The notes: generated by a model not told the origin, from the sequence alone. A stretch of DNA of 64,000 nucleotides from Pseudomonadota bacterium (GCA_023440825.1 JAEXRL010000017.1:41700-105699); one strand, 5' to 3'; counted from the first letter of the stretch, positions 50,032-59,216 are shown. A program made the numbers and translations.

Positions 50032-51895
50032 GGGAAACTCCTGATAGTGATTGAAAATGAATAGACTCTGTACCATTGCTACGGTAAAGACGTCTACCCA
50101 TATCGTACGGGAAAATGTTTTCAATTCGCCCCTGACTGACACGCTGTCGGCAAGCAGCCCACCAGTCAGCGTCTAGTAAGTCAGCGTGGTGATGCATAAA
50201 GGCGCGACGTATACGCGGGTCACCAAGTAAAAAATAGCCAAATTCTTCGGGGAAAACATCGTTTTTTGCCACCGGATACCAAGGCTCACTGGCCATCTCC
50301 GCCTCTTCGTTGGGGGCGGGTGGAATATGTCGAAAATTCATTTCGGTCATGCGCTGAATTTCGTCATAGTCATAAAAGACAATGCGTCGTAAGCGCGTCA
50401 CACCGAAGTTTTTGTACAACATATCACCGGGGAAGATATTCGCTCCTGCCAGTTCACGGATGGCATCGCCGTACTGCTTAATGGCAGCGGCCAGCGCCTG
50501 GTCATTGGCCTTGCTCAAATACATATTGAGCGGGGTCATACGACGCTCAATGTACACATGGCGCAAAATCAGACTGTCCTCGTTTTCTTCTAGCAAGCTG
50601 GGCACCTCGGTGCGCAGGTGTGTCAGCAAAGCGGGCGAGAAACGCGCTTTAGGCAAGGCTACTTGCGAGTACTCCCACGTGTCGGCCATGCGCCCTACTC
50701 GATCATGCTTTTTCACCAGACGGTACTTGCTGCGTACCGTTTGATGATCCATATCGGGCTTGCGTATCTGGTCCCGTATAAGTTTAAACACGTAGGGATA
50801 AGACGGTAAGGTGAACACCGTCATGACCAGGCCTTCTATTCCTGGGGCCAGATCAAATTTGTCATGCGAGTGTGACAGATGGTGCAGGAAATCGCGGTAA
50901 AACAGGGTTTTTCCCTGCTTTTGTAATCCGATGGCGGTATAAAGCTCGGCTTTCGGCTTGCGTGGCAGCAGGCTGCTTAAGAAATCCACATACGCTGACG
51001 GGGATTCCATATCGACCAAAAAATAGGCACGCGTAAAACTAAACAAGGTGCTTAGGTCATCACTGCTTTCCAGCACGGCGTCTATATAAATATGGCCTGA
51101 AGGCGTGTGTAGCAAGGCCAGCGTAAACGGATAAATGACCCCTTGATTGACCAAGCGGCCTACGGCATAGGCGCCCTTGTTACGGTAGAACAAGGAGCTC
51201 AGCATATGCACCTGGCAGTCACTGCTGATGCGCTGACTAGTCTCGCGTGATACGAGCTGGTTGAGCAGGCGCACTGCCCGGCGGCTGACTTGATGCACAT
51301 CCCGTGGCAGATTATCAAAGGGTGCGGCCAGACCAAAGTCGGCCAGCATACGAGTCAGGCTTTGGGTGATGCCTTCTTGAACCGGGTAATACACACGATA
51401 AGCGGGCAGTGCGCCTTCCAGATATTCGGTGGCAACAGCCGGCCGCACGAAAATAAAATCGTTGCGAAAGTAATTACGATGCAGCACTCGGCAAGACACC
51501 GAATTAAAAAATGTCTCGGCACATTCGGGTTGCATATGGCCGGGTAGCAGATTCACAAAGCTAGCTTTGACCGCTTGCCAGAATTGAAGCTGCGCAGGGT
51601 TAAGGCTGCTGGTGGGAGCATCCTCCGGTGCGGGCTCCATTTCGCGTAGCTGCTTTGAAATCAGCGTGGCGCATTCTTTGACGCGTATGTCGTAGTATTC
51701 GATGCGCTCGCGCGACAACTGCTGTATGGCGTGCCAGTTACCCGACTCATACAGCGCTTTGGCACGCTGAGCACTGTAGCGAAACAAAGCGTAGTGGCGA
51801 TTGAAGCCATCCAGCATGGCTTGCGCTACTGCCTGAGGCACTAGGCTAGCTTTTGAGGCCGGAATAATACGCTGGGTATCGCTAAAGTAACTCAT
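50024..51895 (-). CDS. aceK: Isocitrate dehydrogenase kinase/phosphatase
   Basis: This 623-residue protein, somewhat longer than E. coli AceK (about 580), matches the family throughout: AQAMLDGFNRHYALFRYSAQ and WHAIQQLSRERIEYYD at the N-terminus, RNDFIFVRP, LVMTVFTLPSYPYVFKLIRD, HVYIERRMTPLNMYL, and the kinase-like FYDYDEIQRMTEMNFR. It phosphorylates isocitrate dehydrogenase to divert carbon to the glyoxylate bypass and reverses that. It is placed between liuA (23 bases upstream) and the thiolase (8-base overlap), so it would be expressed with leucine degradation. Confidence 0.95.
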   Translation of the reverse strand: MSYFSDTQRIIPASKASLVPQAVAQAMLDGFNRHYALFRYSAQRAKALYESGNWHAIQQLSRERIEYYDIRVKECATLISKQLREMEPAPEDAPTSSLNPAQLQFWQAVKASFVNLLPGHMQPECAETFFNSVSCRVLHRNYFRNDFIFVRPAVATEYLEGALPAYRVYYPVQEGITQSLTRMLADFGLAAPFDNLPRDVHQVSRRAVRLLNQLVSRETSQRISSDCQVHMLSSLFYRNKGAYAVGRLVNQGVIYPFTLALLHTPSGHIYIDAVLESSDDLSTLFSFTRAYFLVDMESPSAYVDFLSSLLPRKPKAELYTAIGLQKQGKTLFYRDFLHHLSHSHDKFDLAPGIEGLVMTVFTLPSYPYVFKLIRDQIRKPDMDHQTVRSKYRLVKKHDRVGRMADTWEYSQVALPKARFSPALLTHLRTEVPSLLEENEDSLILRHVYIERRMTPLNMYLSKANDQALAAAIKQYGDAIRELAGANIFPGDMLYKNFGVTRLRRIVFYDYDEIQRMTEMNFRHIPPAPNEEAEMASEPWYPVAKNDVFPEEFGYFLLGDPRIRRAFMHHHADLLDADWWAACRQRVSQGRIENIFPYDMGRRLYRSNGTESIHFQSLSGVSHV

Positions 51896-51918
51896 GCTTA
51901 TGCCTTGCCGATAAAGTG

Positions 51919-53097
51919 TTAGGCTGTTTCTTGGAACAGCTCACGACCTATCAGCATACGACGGATTTCGCTTGTGCCCGCCCCGATCTCGTACAACTTG
52001 GCGTCGCGCCACAGTCGTCCAGTGGCAAATTCATTGATGTAGCCATTACCGCCCAAAATTTGTATGCCTTCTCCGGCCATCCACGTGGCTTTCTCTGCAC
52101 TGTACAAAATGGCGGCGGCGCAATCCTTACGCACAGAGCGCACATGGGCGCTACCCAGGTGATCCAGATTTTTACCAACGGTGTAGCACAAGGCTCGGCT
52201 AGCCTGTAAGGTGGTGTACAGGTCGGCCATCTTGCCTTGTATAAGCTGAAATTCACCAATGGGCTGGCCAAACTGCTTGCGATCATGAATATAAGGCACC
52301 ACGATGTCCATGACCGCCTGCATAATGCCTAGCGGGCCTCCGGCCAGAACGGCGCGCTCATAGTCCAGCCCGCTCATGAGCACTTTTACGCCGCCATTCA
52401 CCTCGCCCAGCACGTTTTCTACCGGTACCTGACAGTCTTGGAATACCAGCTCGCCGGTGTGGCTGCCACGCATGCCCAGCTTGTCCAGTTTTTGGGCAAC
52501 AGAAAACCCGGGAAAGCCTTTTTCAATAATAAAAGCGGTAATGCCACGCGCATGGGCTTGTGGTTCTGTTTTGGCGTAAACCACCAGTGTGTCGGCATCT
52601 GGGCCGTTGGTAATCCACATTTTGTGGCCATTGAGCACGTAGTGATCACCTTTGAGCTCGGCGCGCAAGCTCATGCTCACTACGTCCGAACCCGCCCCGG
52701 TTTCACTCATCGCTAAGGCACCGATGTGTTCGCCGCTAATCAGCCCAGGCAGATATTTTTGTTTTTGTGCCTCGGTGCCGTTACGGTGGATTTGATTCAC
52801 ACACAGGTTGGAGTGCGCACCATAGGATAAGGCTAAGGAGGCGCTGGCACGCGAGAGCTCTTCCATGGCCAGCATGTGGGCCAAATACCCCATATTACTG
52901 CCACCGTACTGTTCGCTAACGGTGATCCCTAGCAGGCCCATCTCCCCCATTTTTTTCCATAAATGCATGGGAAATTGATCGTCGTGGTCCATCTGCGCGG
53001 CGAGCGGGGCAATTTCGGACTGGGCAAAGTCGTGTACGCTGGCGCGTAACATGTCCAGGTCAGAGCCCAGATCAAAGTTCAAGCCGGGTAGGCTCAT
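51919..53097 (-). CDS. liuA: Isovaleryl-CoA dehydrogenase
   Basis: This 392-residue acyl-CoA dehydrogenase has the isovaleryl-type catalytic Glu in GLDYERAVLAGGPLGIMQ, while the usual position late in the protein reads GAGTSEIRRMLIGRELF (Ala before Gly-Thr instead of Glu), a diagnostic swap. FAD segments MSETGAGSDVVSM and KMWITNGPDAD are present. It converts isovaleryl-CoA to 3-methylcrotonyl-CoA, the substrate of LiuBD. A LiuR-type palindrome lies 56 bases upstream of its start, making this the head of the operon liuA-aceK-thiolase-liuB-liuD. Confidence 0.95.
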   Translation of the reverse strand: MSLPGLNFDLGSDLDMLRASVHDFAQSEIAPLAAQMDHDDQFPMHLWKKMGEMGLLGITVSEQYGGSNMGYLAHMLAMEELSRASASLALSYGAHSNLCVNQIHRNGTEAQKQKYLPGLISGEHIGALAMSETGAGSDVVSMSLRAELKGDHYVLNGHKMWITNGPDADTLVVYAKTEPQAHARGITAFIIEKGFPGFSVAQKLDKLGMRGSHTGELVFQDCQVPVENVLGEVNGGVKVLMSGLDYERAVLAGGPLGIMQAVMDIVVPYIHDRKQFGQPIGEFQLIQGKMADLYTTLQASRALCYTVGKNLDHLGSAHVRSVRKDCAAAILYSAEKATWMAGEGIQILGGNGYINEFATGRLWRDAKLYEIGAGTSEIRRMLIGRELFQETA

Positions 53098-53152
53098 GGC
53101 GTTCTCCAGAAGATAGTGGATGCACTGTAGTGGATAGTGGTAATCATATTAC

Positions 53153-53170
53153 GTTTACGTTAACGTAAAC
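53153..53170. promoter_or_regulatory. LiuR operator 1 (liuA promoter)
   Basis: GTTTACGTTAACGTAAAC is a perfect 18-bp palindrome in the 81-bp space between the liuR stop and the liuA start. MerR proteins bind such dyads. It differs by a single base from the site at 53581. Confidence 0.8.
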
Positions 53171-53178
53171 ACTAATAT

Positions 53179-53568
53179 TTACCCTAATTCAGCTCGTTTA
53201 CTGGACAGCAAGGTCGAGCAATGGGCAAACTGTTGGTCTATATCCGCCAGGGTTTGGTTTAAATCTTGACGTTGCTGCTCAAGCATAGATTTATGCTGCT
53301 GCAGCACCTCTAGGTAGCGTTCTAACTGAGGAATGGTGTCACCAGGGGATTCGTACAGATTAATCAGGCTTAAAATTTCTGTTAAAGCCAGTCCCAGGCG
53401 TTTGCCACGCAGTGCGAGTTTGAGTCGGGTGCGATCACGTGGATAATACACACGCTGTTGGCCTTGCCGCTCAGGGCTAACTATGCCGTGATCCTCGTAA
53501 AATCGCAGGGTGCGCGGTGTAATGGAAAACTCTTGGGCTAGATCAGAGATGGTCCAGGTGGTGGTCAT
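53179..53568 (-). CDS. liuR: MerR-family regulator of branched-chain acid catabolism
   Basis: The start at 53568 (MTTTWTISDLAQEFSIT) gives 129 residues; the longer frame to 53604 would place the operator inside the gene. The N-terminal MerR helix-turn-helix and wing (TPRTLRFYEDHGIVSPERQGQQRVYYPRD) is followed by RTRLKLALRGKRLGLALTEI and a long dimer coiled coil. It lies just upstream of liuA with palindromic sites on both sides, the known arrangement of LiuR regulons. Confidence 0.92.
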   Translation of the reverse strand: MTTTWTISDLAQEFSITPRTLRFYEDHGIVSPERQGQQRVYYPRDRTRLKLALRGKRLGLALTEILSLINLYESPGDTIPQLERYLEVLQQHKSMLEQQRQDLNQTLADIDQQFAHCSTLLSSKRAELG

Positions 53569-53580
53569 GGTAGGGTCACC

Positions 53581-53598
53581 GTTAACGTTAACGTAAAC
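53581..53598. promoter_or_regulatory. LiuR operator 2 (divergent liuR / MBL-fold promoter)
   Basis: GTTAACGTTAACGTAAAC matches operator 1 at 17 of 18 bases. It lies 12 bases upstream of the liuR start and 62 bases upstream of the divergent metallo-hydrolase start, so it could serve autoregulation and bring the hydrolase into the regulon. Confidence 0.75.
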
Positions 53599-53660
53599 TA
53601 TCATGCCATAGACAATGATTAAACCAAAGTCTGTCTGGGGGCAGATATCATGGAGCCGCT

Positions 53661-54728
53661 ATGAATGCGAACGAATTGAAGTTGGAATACCCGTGGCAGG
53701 ATCGTTTGCCAGAGGCAGGAAAAACCTTGGCGGTGGCCGATGGTGTGCGTTGGTTACGCATGCCCCTGCCTTTCGCTCTGGACCATATTAATTTATGGTT
53801 GTTACGCGATCAGATTGATGGTCGTGAAGGCTGGACGGTAGTGGACACGGGCGTGGCACGGCCCGAAGTCAAAGAGTTGTGGAACCAGATTTTTGAGCAG
53901 GAGTTAGACGGCTTACCCGTGCTGCGTGTCATCGTGACGCATATGCATCCCGATCACGTCGGTTTGGCAGACTGGATCTGTAACCGCTGGCAGGCTCCTT
54001 TATGGATGAGCATGACGGATTATGCGATTGCACGCTTATGGTCTCAGCCGGCGGTGGATGCCGCAGGGCAAGGTGCAACTGGTTTGGCGGCAGAGGCTCA
54101 TTTTGTCCGTCATGGTTTACAGGACCAGAGCGCTCGTGAGCAAATTCGCTCGCGAGGCAATTATTTCCCCACTCTGGTTCCCGCCGTTCCCGCGCGTTTT
54201 AGACGCCTGATGCATGGTGAGCGCATCAGCATAGGAGGCCGGGACTGGCAAGTTATTGTTGGGTATGGTCACGCTCCTGAGCACGTGTCTTTGTACAGCG
54301 AGAGCTTACGCGTTTTGATTTCAGGAGACATGTTGCTGCCTCGGATATCGACCAATGTCAGCGTGTTCGAGCATGAGCCCGAAGCCAACCCTTTGCCTTT
54401 GTACCTGAACTCCTTGCGTGAATACGACCCGCTGGAGGCGGATACGCTGGTACTGCCGTCTCATGGCAAGCCCTTTAAGGGAATGCACGAGCGTGTGCGC
54501 CAGCAATGGGAACACCATGCAGAGCGACTGGAGGAAGTGTTCCAGGCCTGTAGTGAGCCGCAAACGGCAGCCGATATCTTGCCCATCATGTTCCGTCGCA
54601 AACTGGATAGTCACCAACTTACCTTTGCTATGGGTGAGGCCTTGGCGCATTTGCATGCTTTGTATTTCGAGGGCAGATTAAAGCGCTTATTGGCCGAGGA
54701 TGGTGTGTATCGCTTTGTACAGGCCTAA
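53661..54728 (+). CDS. Metallo-beta-lactamase-fold hydrolase
   Basis: This 355-residue protein has the zinc motif VTHMHPDHVGLADW (HxHxDH, near residue 93), a later His in GYGHAPEHVSLYSE, an Asp in VLISGDMLLPRIS and a His in VLPSHGKPFKG, so both metal sites look intact. A C-terminal winged-helix-like segment follows (PQTAADILPIMFRRKLDSHQ). Family members include thioesterases and glyoxalase II. Divergent from liuR with a shared operator, it may be an acyl-CoA thioesterase or hydrolase helping in leucine/isovalerate use; the substrate is unproven. Confidence 0.85.
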   Translation: MNANELKLEYPWQDRLPEAGKTLAVADGVRWLRMPLPFALDHINLWLLRDQIDGREGWTVVDTGVARPEVKELWNQIFEQELDGLPVLRVIVTHMHPDHVGLADWICNRWQAPLWMSMTDYAIARLWSQPAVDAAGQGATGLAAEAHFVRHGLQDQSAREQIRSRGNYFPTLVPAVPARFRRLMHGERISIGGRDWQVIVGYGHAPEHVSLYSESLRVLISGDMLLPRISTNVSVFEHEPEANPLPLYLNSLREYDPLEADTLVLPSHGKPFKGMHERVRQQWEHHAERLEEVFQACSEPQTAADILPIMFRRKLDSHQLTFAMGEALAHLHALYFEGRLKRLLAEDGVYRFVQA

Positions 54729-54797
54729 GCTTATGGTTTGCAACGGGCCTGTGTTAGCGTATAGACTTTGCTCATTCACAGGCTAGGGTTGCATTTT

Positions 54798-56000
54798 ATG
54801 AGTTCTTCCTCCACGCAAAGGCTAGATACGTTTTTACAGCACGCCGGTTTAGCGGACTTCGATCCTGTTACGGGGGCCGCGCCGGTTGCTTTGCCTTCGG
54901 TACGCACCAGTACAGTACGTTTTAAAAATCTGGCTGCGCTGGATAAGGCGCAAGCGGCTAAAAGTGATTTGCGCTTGCGCTCTACCACGTATGGGCGCGG
55001 TGGCATGCAAACCCATGCTGCACTGGAGCAGGTGTTTTGTACGCTGGAAGGCGCAACTCAAGCCCTGCTCAGTTCGTCGGGCATGGCCGCCATTTCGCAT
55101 GCTATGCTCGCGCTACTTAATCAGGGTGATCACGTGTTGGTCAGTGACAATGTATATGGGCCAGTACGTTATCTGGAAAAAACCGTACTCAGCCGCATGG
55201 GAATCACCTGCACCTATAGTCCAGCCTGTCCGGATGCCTTGCGTGAACGCTTACGGCCCACTACTCGCATGTTGTATGTGGAGTCACCTGGCTCTTTGCT
55301 CATGGAAATGTTGGATCTGCCATTATTAGCGCAGTTTGCGCGTGAGCATAATTTGTTATTAGTGACCGACAACACCTGGGGCTCCGGCTATATTTATCGC
55401 CCGCTGGAACTGGGCGTGGATGTCTCCATCGTCGCTGGCACCAAGTATATTGGTGGTCATTCCGACTTAATGTTGGGTGCAGTAATGTCGGCAGAGCCTG
55501 AGTTAGACCGCATTTTATTTGATAACCATTATGCCTTAGGCCATTCTGTTAGTGCCGATGATGTCTGGCTAGCCGTACGCGGAGCACGCACTTTGCCTTT
55601 GCGTATGCGTGAAAGTGCGGCCAATGCATTGCAAGTCTGTGATTTCTTGAGCCGTAGGCCAGAAGTGGTGCGTCTGTTTCACCCTGCTTGGAGCCAGGAC
55701 CCGGGGCATGCCTTATGGCAGCGCGACTGCACTGGCTCGAATGGCATGTTGTCTGTGCAGTTAAATCTTAGTGCTGTGCAGGCACGCGCTTTGGTCGATG
55801 CGTTGACCTTGTTTGGAATAGGTTATTCCTGGGGTGGTTTTGAAAGCTTAGTGCAATACGTGGACCCAGGGGTATTAACGGGTCATACCTACTGGCAAGG
55901 TGCGCAACACAGTTTATTGCGCTTACACGTGGGCTTGGAATCTGCCACAGATCTGATCGCCGACTTGCAGCAAGCGCTGGATGTGGCCGCCAGACATTAA
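54798..56000 (+). CDS. metC: Cystathionine beta-lyase
   Basis: The start at 54798 (MSSSSTQRLDTFLQHAG) gives 400 residues; a TTG ten codons upstream lacks support. This PLP enzyme of the Cys/Met metabolism family has TTYGRGGMQTHAALEQVFCTLEG, LLSSSGMAAISHAMLALL, LVTDNTWGSGYIYRPLELG and the cofactor lysine in IVAGTKYIGGHSDLMLG, the KYIGGHSD phrase being typical of MetC. GYSWGGFESLV near the C-terminus also fits. It cleaves cystathionine to homocysteine, pyruvate and ammonia. It follows the metallo-hydrolase gene by 69 bases. Confidence 0.93.
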   Translation: MSSSSTQRLDTFLQHAGLADFDPVTGAAPVALPSVRTSTVRFKNLAALDKAQAAKSDLRLRSTTYGRGGMQTHAALEQVFCTLEGATQALLSSSGMAAISHAMLALLNQGDHVLVSDNVYGPVRYLEKTVLSRMGITCTYSPACPDALRERLRPTTRMLYVESPGSLLMEMLDLPLLAQFAREHNLLLVTDNTWGSGYIYRPLELGVDVSIVAGTKYIGGHSDLMLGAVMSAEPELDRILFDNHYALGHSVSADDVWLAVRGARTLPLRMRESAANALQVCDFLSRRPEVVRLFHPAWSQDPGHALWQRDCTGSNGMLSVQLNLSAVQARALVDALTLFGIGYSWGGFESLVQYVDPGVLTGHTYWQGAQHSLLRLHVGLESATDLIADLQQALDVAARH

Positions 56001-56007
56001 GTGAAAG

Positions 56008-56031
56008 GCTCAGGCCGCGCCGGGCCTGAGC
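56008..56031. terminator. Hairpin between convergent metC and dsbA
   Basis: GCTCAGGCC and GGCCTGAGC form a perfect 9-bp stem around GCGCCG in the 42-bp intergenic space. There is no T-run. Confidence 0.55.
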
Positions 56032-56042
56032 ATTCGTGGTAT

Positions 56043-56669
56043 TTACTTGCTTAGTTTTTTCACCAGCGCATCGGCTTGGGCAACGGTTTCATCGTAGCCG
56101 TTGGTCAGGCTGGGTGATGTGACGTATCGGCCACCAACCGCCAAGCTGGGTGTGCCTTGAATCATGTAAGCTTGAGTGAGCTCGTTGGCCTTATTGGCCT
56201 TGGTCTGCACCCCAAACGAATTGAACGTGCGCTCGAACAGATCCTTGTCCAGTCCTTGCTTTTCTGCCCATGCACTCATATTTTTGAAGTCGTACAGGCG
56301 CTGTTTTTCCTGGTGTATGGCATTGAATACGGCCGGGTGTAGGTCTGCGCGTTTCATGGCCAGCAAGGTGTAGTACAGTTTTTGCATATCGGCCATGCCC
56401 GCGTTAAATGCGACGGGTACAGGCACCACGACCACGTCCTCGGGTAAGGTTTTGGCCCATGCGCTGACTTTGGGCTCTAGCACCGCGCAGTGAGGGCAGC
56501 CATAAGAAAAGAATTCGAGTACTTCCGTTTTACCACTGGTGTCTGAAGGCAGCGCCTGCGGTAGGGTCACGTAGCCGTCTTTTGCTTGTGCTGCGGAGAA
56601 GGGAAGCAAGGCAGCGGTGGTCAGTGCAATAACACCAAAAAAATGGCTTAGCAGGCTTTTCGACTTCAT
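56043..56669 (-). CDS. dsbA: Thiol:disulfide interchange protein DsbA
   Basis: This 208-residue periplasmic oxidase has a signal peptide (residues 1-29, ending SAAQA) and the active site FFSYGCPHCAVLEP, a CPHC dithiol as in DsbA. The cis-Pro region is IQGTPSLAVGGRYVTSP. It introduces disulfides into exported proteins. The order argS, SPOR protein, dsbA on one strand is a common one in Burkholderiales. Confidence 0.94.
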   Translation of the reverse strand: MKSKSLLSHFFGVIALTTAALLPFSAAQAKDGYVTLPQALPSDTSGKTEVLEFFSYGCPHCAVLEPKVSAWAKTLPEDVVVVPVPVAFNAGMADMQKLYYTLLAMKRADLHPAVFNAIHQEKQRLYDFKNMSAWAEKQGLDKDLFERTFNSFGVQTKANKANELTQAYMIQGTPSLAVGGRYVTSPSLTNGYDETVAQADALVKKLSK

Positions 56670-56735
56670 AAGTAGATCCTTGTTAACACGTCAATGTGGG
56701 TTGGACTCATGGACTATGACGAAGTTCCGTCTAAG

Positions 56736-57380
56736 CTAGGGCCGTATGACGGAAGTGTCTATTTTTTCATCCGATAATTTGCTTCTGACTTGATTCATGG
56801 CGTCCAGTCCGTTGAAAGGCCCCAGTCGTACACGGTGCACACTGCTGCCGTTTACGTCGGCTTGCTGTACGGTGGAGTCCAAGCCCAGCATCAGTAATCG
56901 TGCAGCCATGGCTTCAGCGTCTTTGAGCTGACGAAATGCCCCAGCCTGCAGATAATACGTGAGCGTAGGCGCTTTAGGAGCGGGCGTTGCTTGTGGCGGG
57001 GCGGGTGTGGCAATGGGGGGCGGCAGATTGGCAATAAGCTTATTGAGCTCATCGGTATCGGCCTGACTTGGTGTTCCGGGCACAGGGGACTCAGTACTAC
57101 TACTCACAGGAGGGAGCGTAGCATCGGGAGCCACCGTGTCTGGTGCGACGGGGCGAGTCGCTTGGCTATAGAGACTTTGGTTAGGATCGGGAGCCTGGCC
57201 CACAGGAGGCAGACTGGGCATCTTGCTGTCTTGGCCAAAGCGGTCCACAAAAGGCAGGGGCGCTTTGGTGACGAAGACAGCAACGGCCAACGCCGCTCCT
57301 AAACCGAGAATCAGGCCAATGAAAACACCAGAAAAACGACTGCTTTTGGAACTGGTGGATTTTTTACGGGCACGAGCCAT
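56736..57380 (-). CDS. SPOR-domain protein (FtsN-like)
   Basis: This 214-residue protein has a short basic cytoplasmic tail, one membrane helix (about residues 18-42), a Pro/Ala-rich periplasmic linker and a C-terminal SPOR domain (about 138-214: YYLQAGAFRQLKDAEAMAAR, VHRVRLGPFNGLDAMNQVRSKL). SPOR domains bind denuded septal peptidoglycan, and this layout is that of FtsN-type division proteins. It lies 14 bases after argS and 66 before dsbA in one transcription unit. Confidence 0.88.
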   Translation of the reverse strand: MARARKKSTSSKSSRFSGVFIGLILGLGAALAVAVFVTKAPLPFVDRFGQDSKMPSLPPVGQAPDPNQSLYSQATRPVAPDTVAPDATLPPVSSSTESPVPGTPSQADTDELNKLIANLPPPIATPAPPQATPAPKAPTLTYYLQAGAFRQLKDAEAMAARLLMLGLDSTVQQADVNGSSVHRVRLGPFNGLDAMNQVRSKLSDEKIDTSVIRP

Positions 57381-57394
57381 GTGTGGTTTCCTAC

Positions 57395-59080
57395 TTACAT
57401 ACGCTCTGGCGCAGAAACGCCTAATAGCTCTAGACCTTGCTTGATAACTTGAGCGCTGGCTTGTGCTAAGCGTAAGCGGGCCAGTTTCAGTGTCTGGTCT
57501 TCAACGAGCACACGCTCAGCGTTATACCAAGCGTGGAAGTCGGCCGCGCAGTCACGCAGCCAGAACGCAATATGATGAGGGGCAAGTTCACGCGCCGCCT
57601 GAGCCAAGATGTTGGGGTACTCGGCCAAGCGCTGCAGCAAGGCGATTTCGCTGACCGCCGTTAGGCGGCTAATGTCAGCCTGTGACAACTGGGAAAGCAG
57701 CTCTGCTTGCTGATTGAGCATAGAGCAGATACGGGCGTGGGCATACTGGATGTAGTAAACGGGGTTTTCTTCACTTTTTGACAGGGCCAGATCTATATCG
57801 AATACAAATTCGGAATCGGCTCTGCGTTGAATCAGGAAAAAGCGCACGGCATCTTGACCTACCCAGTCGATCAGGTCTCGCATGGTGACATAGCTACCCG
57901 CCCGCTTGGAAATTTTCACTTCCTGCCCATCGCGCACGACTTTAACCATTTTATGCAAGATGTAGGCAGGATAGTCGGCAGGTATGCCGATGTTCAGTGC
58001 TTGCAGGCCAGCCCGTACGCGTGCGACGGTGCCGTGATGATCTGAGCCTTGAATATTGATGGCGTGCTGAAAGCCACGTTCCCATTTGGTAACGTGGTAG
58101 GCTACGTCGGGCACAAAGTAGGTGTAACCGCCCTCGGATTTACGCATAACACGGTCTTTGTCGTCGCCCGTGCCTAACTCGGTAGTGCGCAACCATAGCG
58201 CACCGCCTTCTTCGTAAGTGTGGCCGCTTGCTATCAGGGCATCGACTGTATTTTCCACTCGTCCCGAGGTATACAGCGAGCTTTCTAGGTAGAAATTATC
58301 GAAAGTTAAGTTAAAGGCTTGCAGATCCAGATCTTGTTCGCGGCGTAGGTAGGCCACGGCGAACTGGCGTATGTCCTCAAGTGACTCAAGCTGGGCACTG
58401 GCCGTTACGCTTTGGCCGTCGGCCGCTTGTACCGTTTTACCAGCCATAAAGTCTTGTGCGATGTCCAGAATATAGTCGCCTTTGTAACCATCGGCAGGAA
58501 ACTCTGGTGCGTCAGGGCTGATACCGCGTGCACGAGCTTGTACGCTGATAGCCAGATTGTCGATCTGGTTACCGGCATCGTTATAGTAAAACTCGCGCGT
58601 AACGCGATAGCCCTGGGAGGTAAAAACGCGACATAAAGAATCGCCTAAGGCAGCCTGGCGTGCATGGCCCACGTGCAAAGGCCCGGTCGGGTTAGCCGAC
58701 ACAAACTCCACCATAAGCTGGTGCTCGCCAGTGGGTACATGACCAAAGTGCGTGCCTTGTTCTTGTATGGTCTGTAAAACGGCCTGATGTGTGGCGGCAG
58801 TGAGACGGAAGTTGATAAAGCCGGGTCCTGCAATTTCGGCACTGGCTATTAGATGGCGGGCCTGTTCGTTGCTGAGCAGAATATCGACAATTTCTTGGGC
58901 CAGCTCGCGTGGGTTGCGCTTGGCAGGCTTAGCCAGTTGCATGGCGATGTTGCAGGCGACATCGCCATGTGCAGCAACCTTAGGTCGCTCTAGCTGTACT
59001 TTGGCTTGGGCTTCGGGCAGGCTTTGGGTAACAGCAGCCTGTATATGTGCGATTAACTGGTTTTCTTGCTCAGGAAGCAT
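57395..59080 (-). CDS. argS: Arginyl-tRNA synthetase
   Basis: The start at 59080 (MLPEQENQLIAHIQ) gives 561 residues. Class I synthetase features are the HIGH-like VSANPTGPLHVGHARQAALGD, the KMSKS-like KISKRAGSYVTMRDLI, and the C-terminal DALR anticodon domain ending LELLGVSAPERM. It charges tRNA-Arg in the cytoplasm. No strong ribosome-binding site is seen. It heads the argS-SPOR-dsbA unit. Confidence 0.96.
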   Translation of the reverse strand: MLPEQENQLIAHIQAAVTQSLPEAQAKVQLERPKVAAHGDVACNIAMQLAKPAKRNPRELAQEIVDILLSNEQARHLIASAEIAGPGFINFRLTAATHQAVLQTIQEQGTHFGHVPTGEHQLMVEFVSANPTGPLHVGHARQAALGDSLCRVFTSQGYRVTREFYYNDAGNQIDNLAISVQARARGISPDAPEFPADGYKGDYILDIAQDFMAGKTVQAADGQSVTASAQLESLEDIRQFAVAYLRREQDLDLQAFNLTFDNFYLESSLYTSGRVENTVDALIASGHTYEEGGALWLRTTELGTGDDKDRVMRKSEGGYTYFVPDVAYHVTKWERGFQHAINIQGSDHHGTVARVRAGLQALNIGIPADYPAYILHKMVKVVRDGQEVKISKRAGSYVTMRDLIDWVGQDAVRFFLIQRRADSEFVFDIDLALSKSEENPVYYIQYAHARICSMLNQQAELLSQLSQADISRLTAVSEIALLQRLAEYPNILAQAARELAPHHIAFWLRDCAADFHAWYNAERVLVEDQTLKLARLRLAQASAQVIKQGLELLGVSAPERM

Positions 59081-59216
59081 AGTGTGTTCGTTGTGGAATA
59101 TAAGCATTGTGCAGGCATCAGAGCCTGACAGGAGAGAAATGTACGCTTAGCATGTGATGCTGCGCGTTCAGTACAACATGATAGCGTGATTTTGTAGGAA
59201 AGTATGAATTCTGCTG

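Noticed and set aside
50032..50142. Longer start for the acetyl-CoA acetyltransferase
   Set aside because: It would overlap the aceK 3' end by over 100 bases, whereas the ATG at 50031 has GGAG and the normal thiolase N-terminus.
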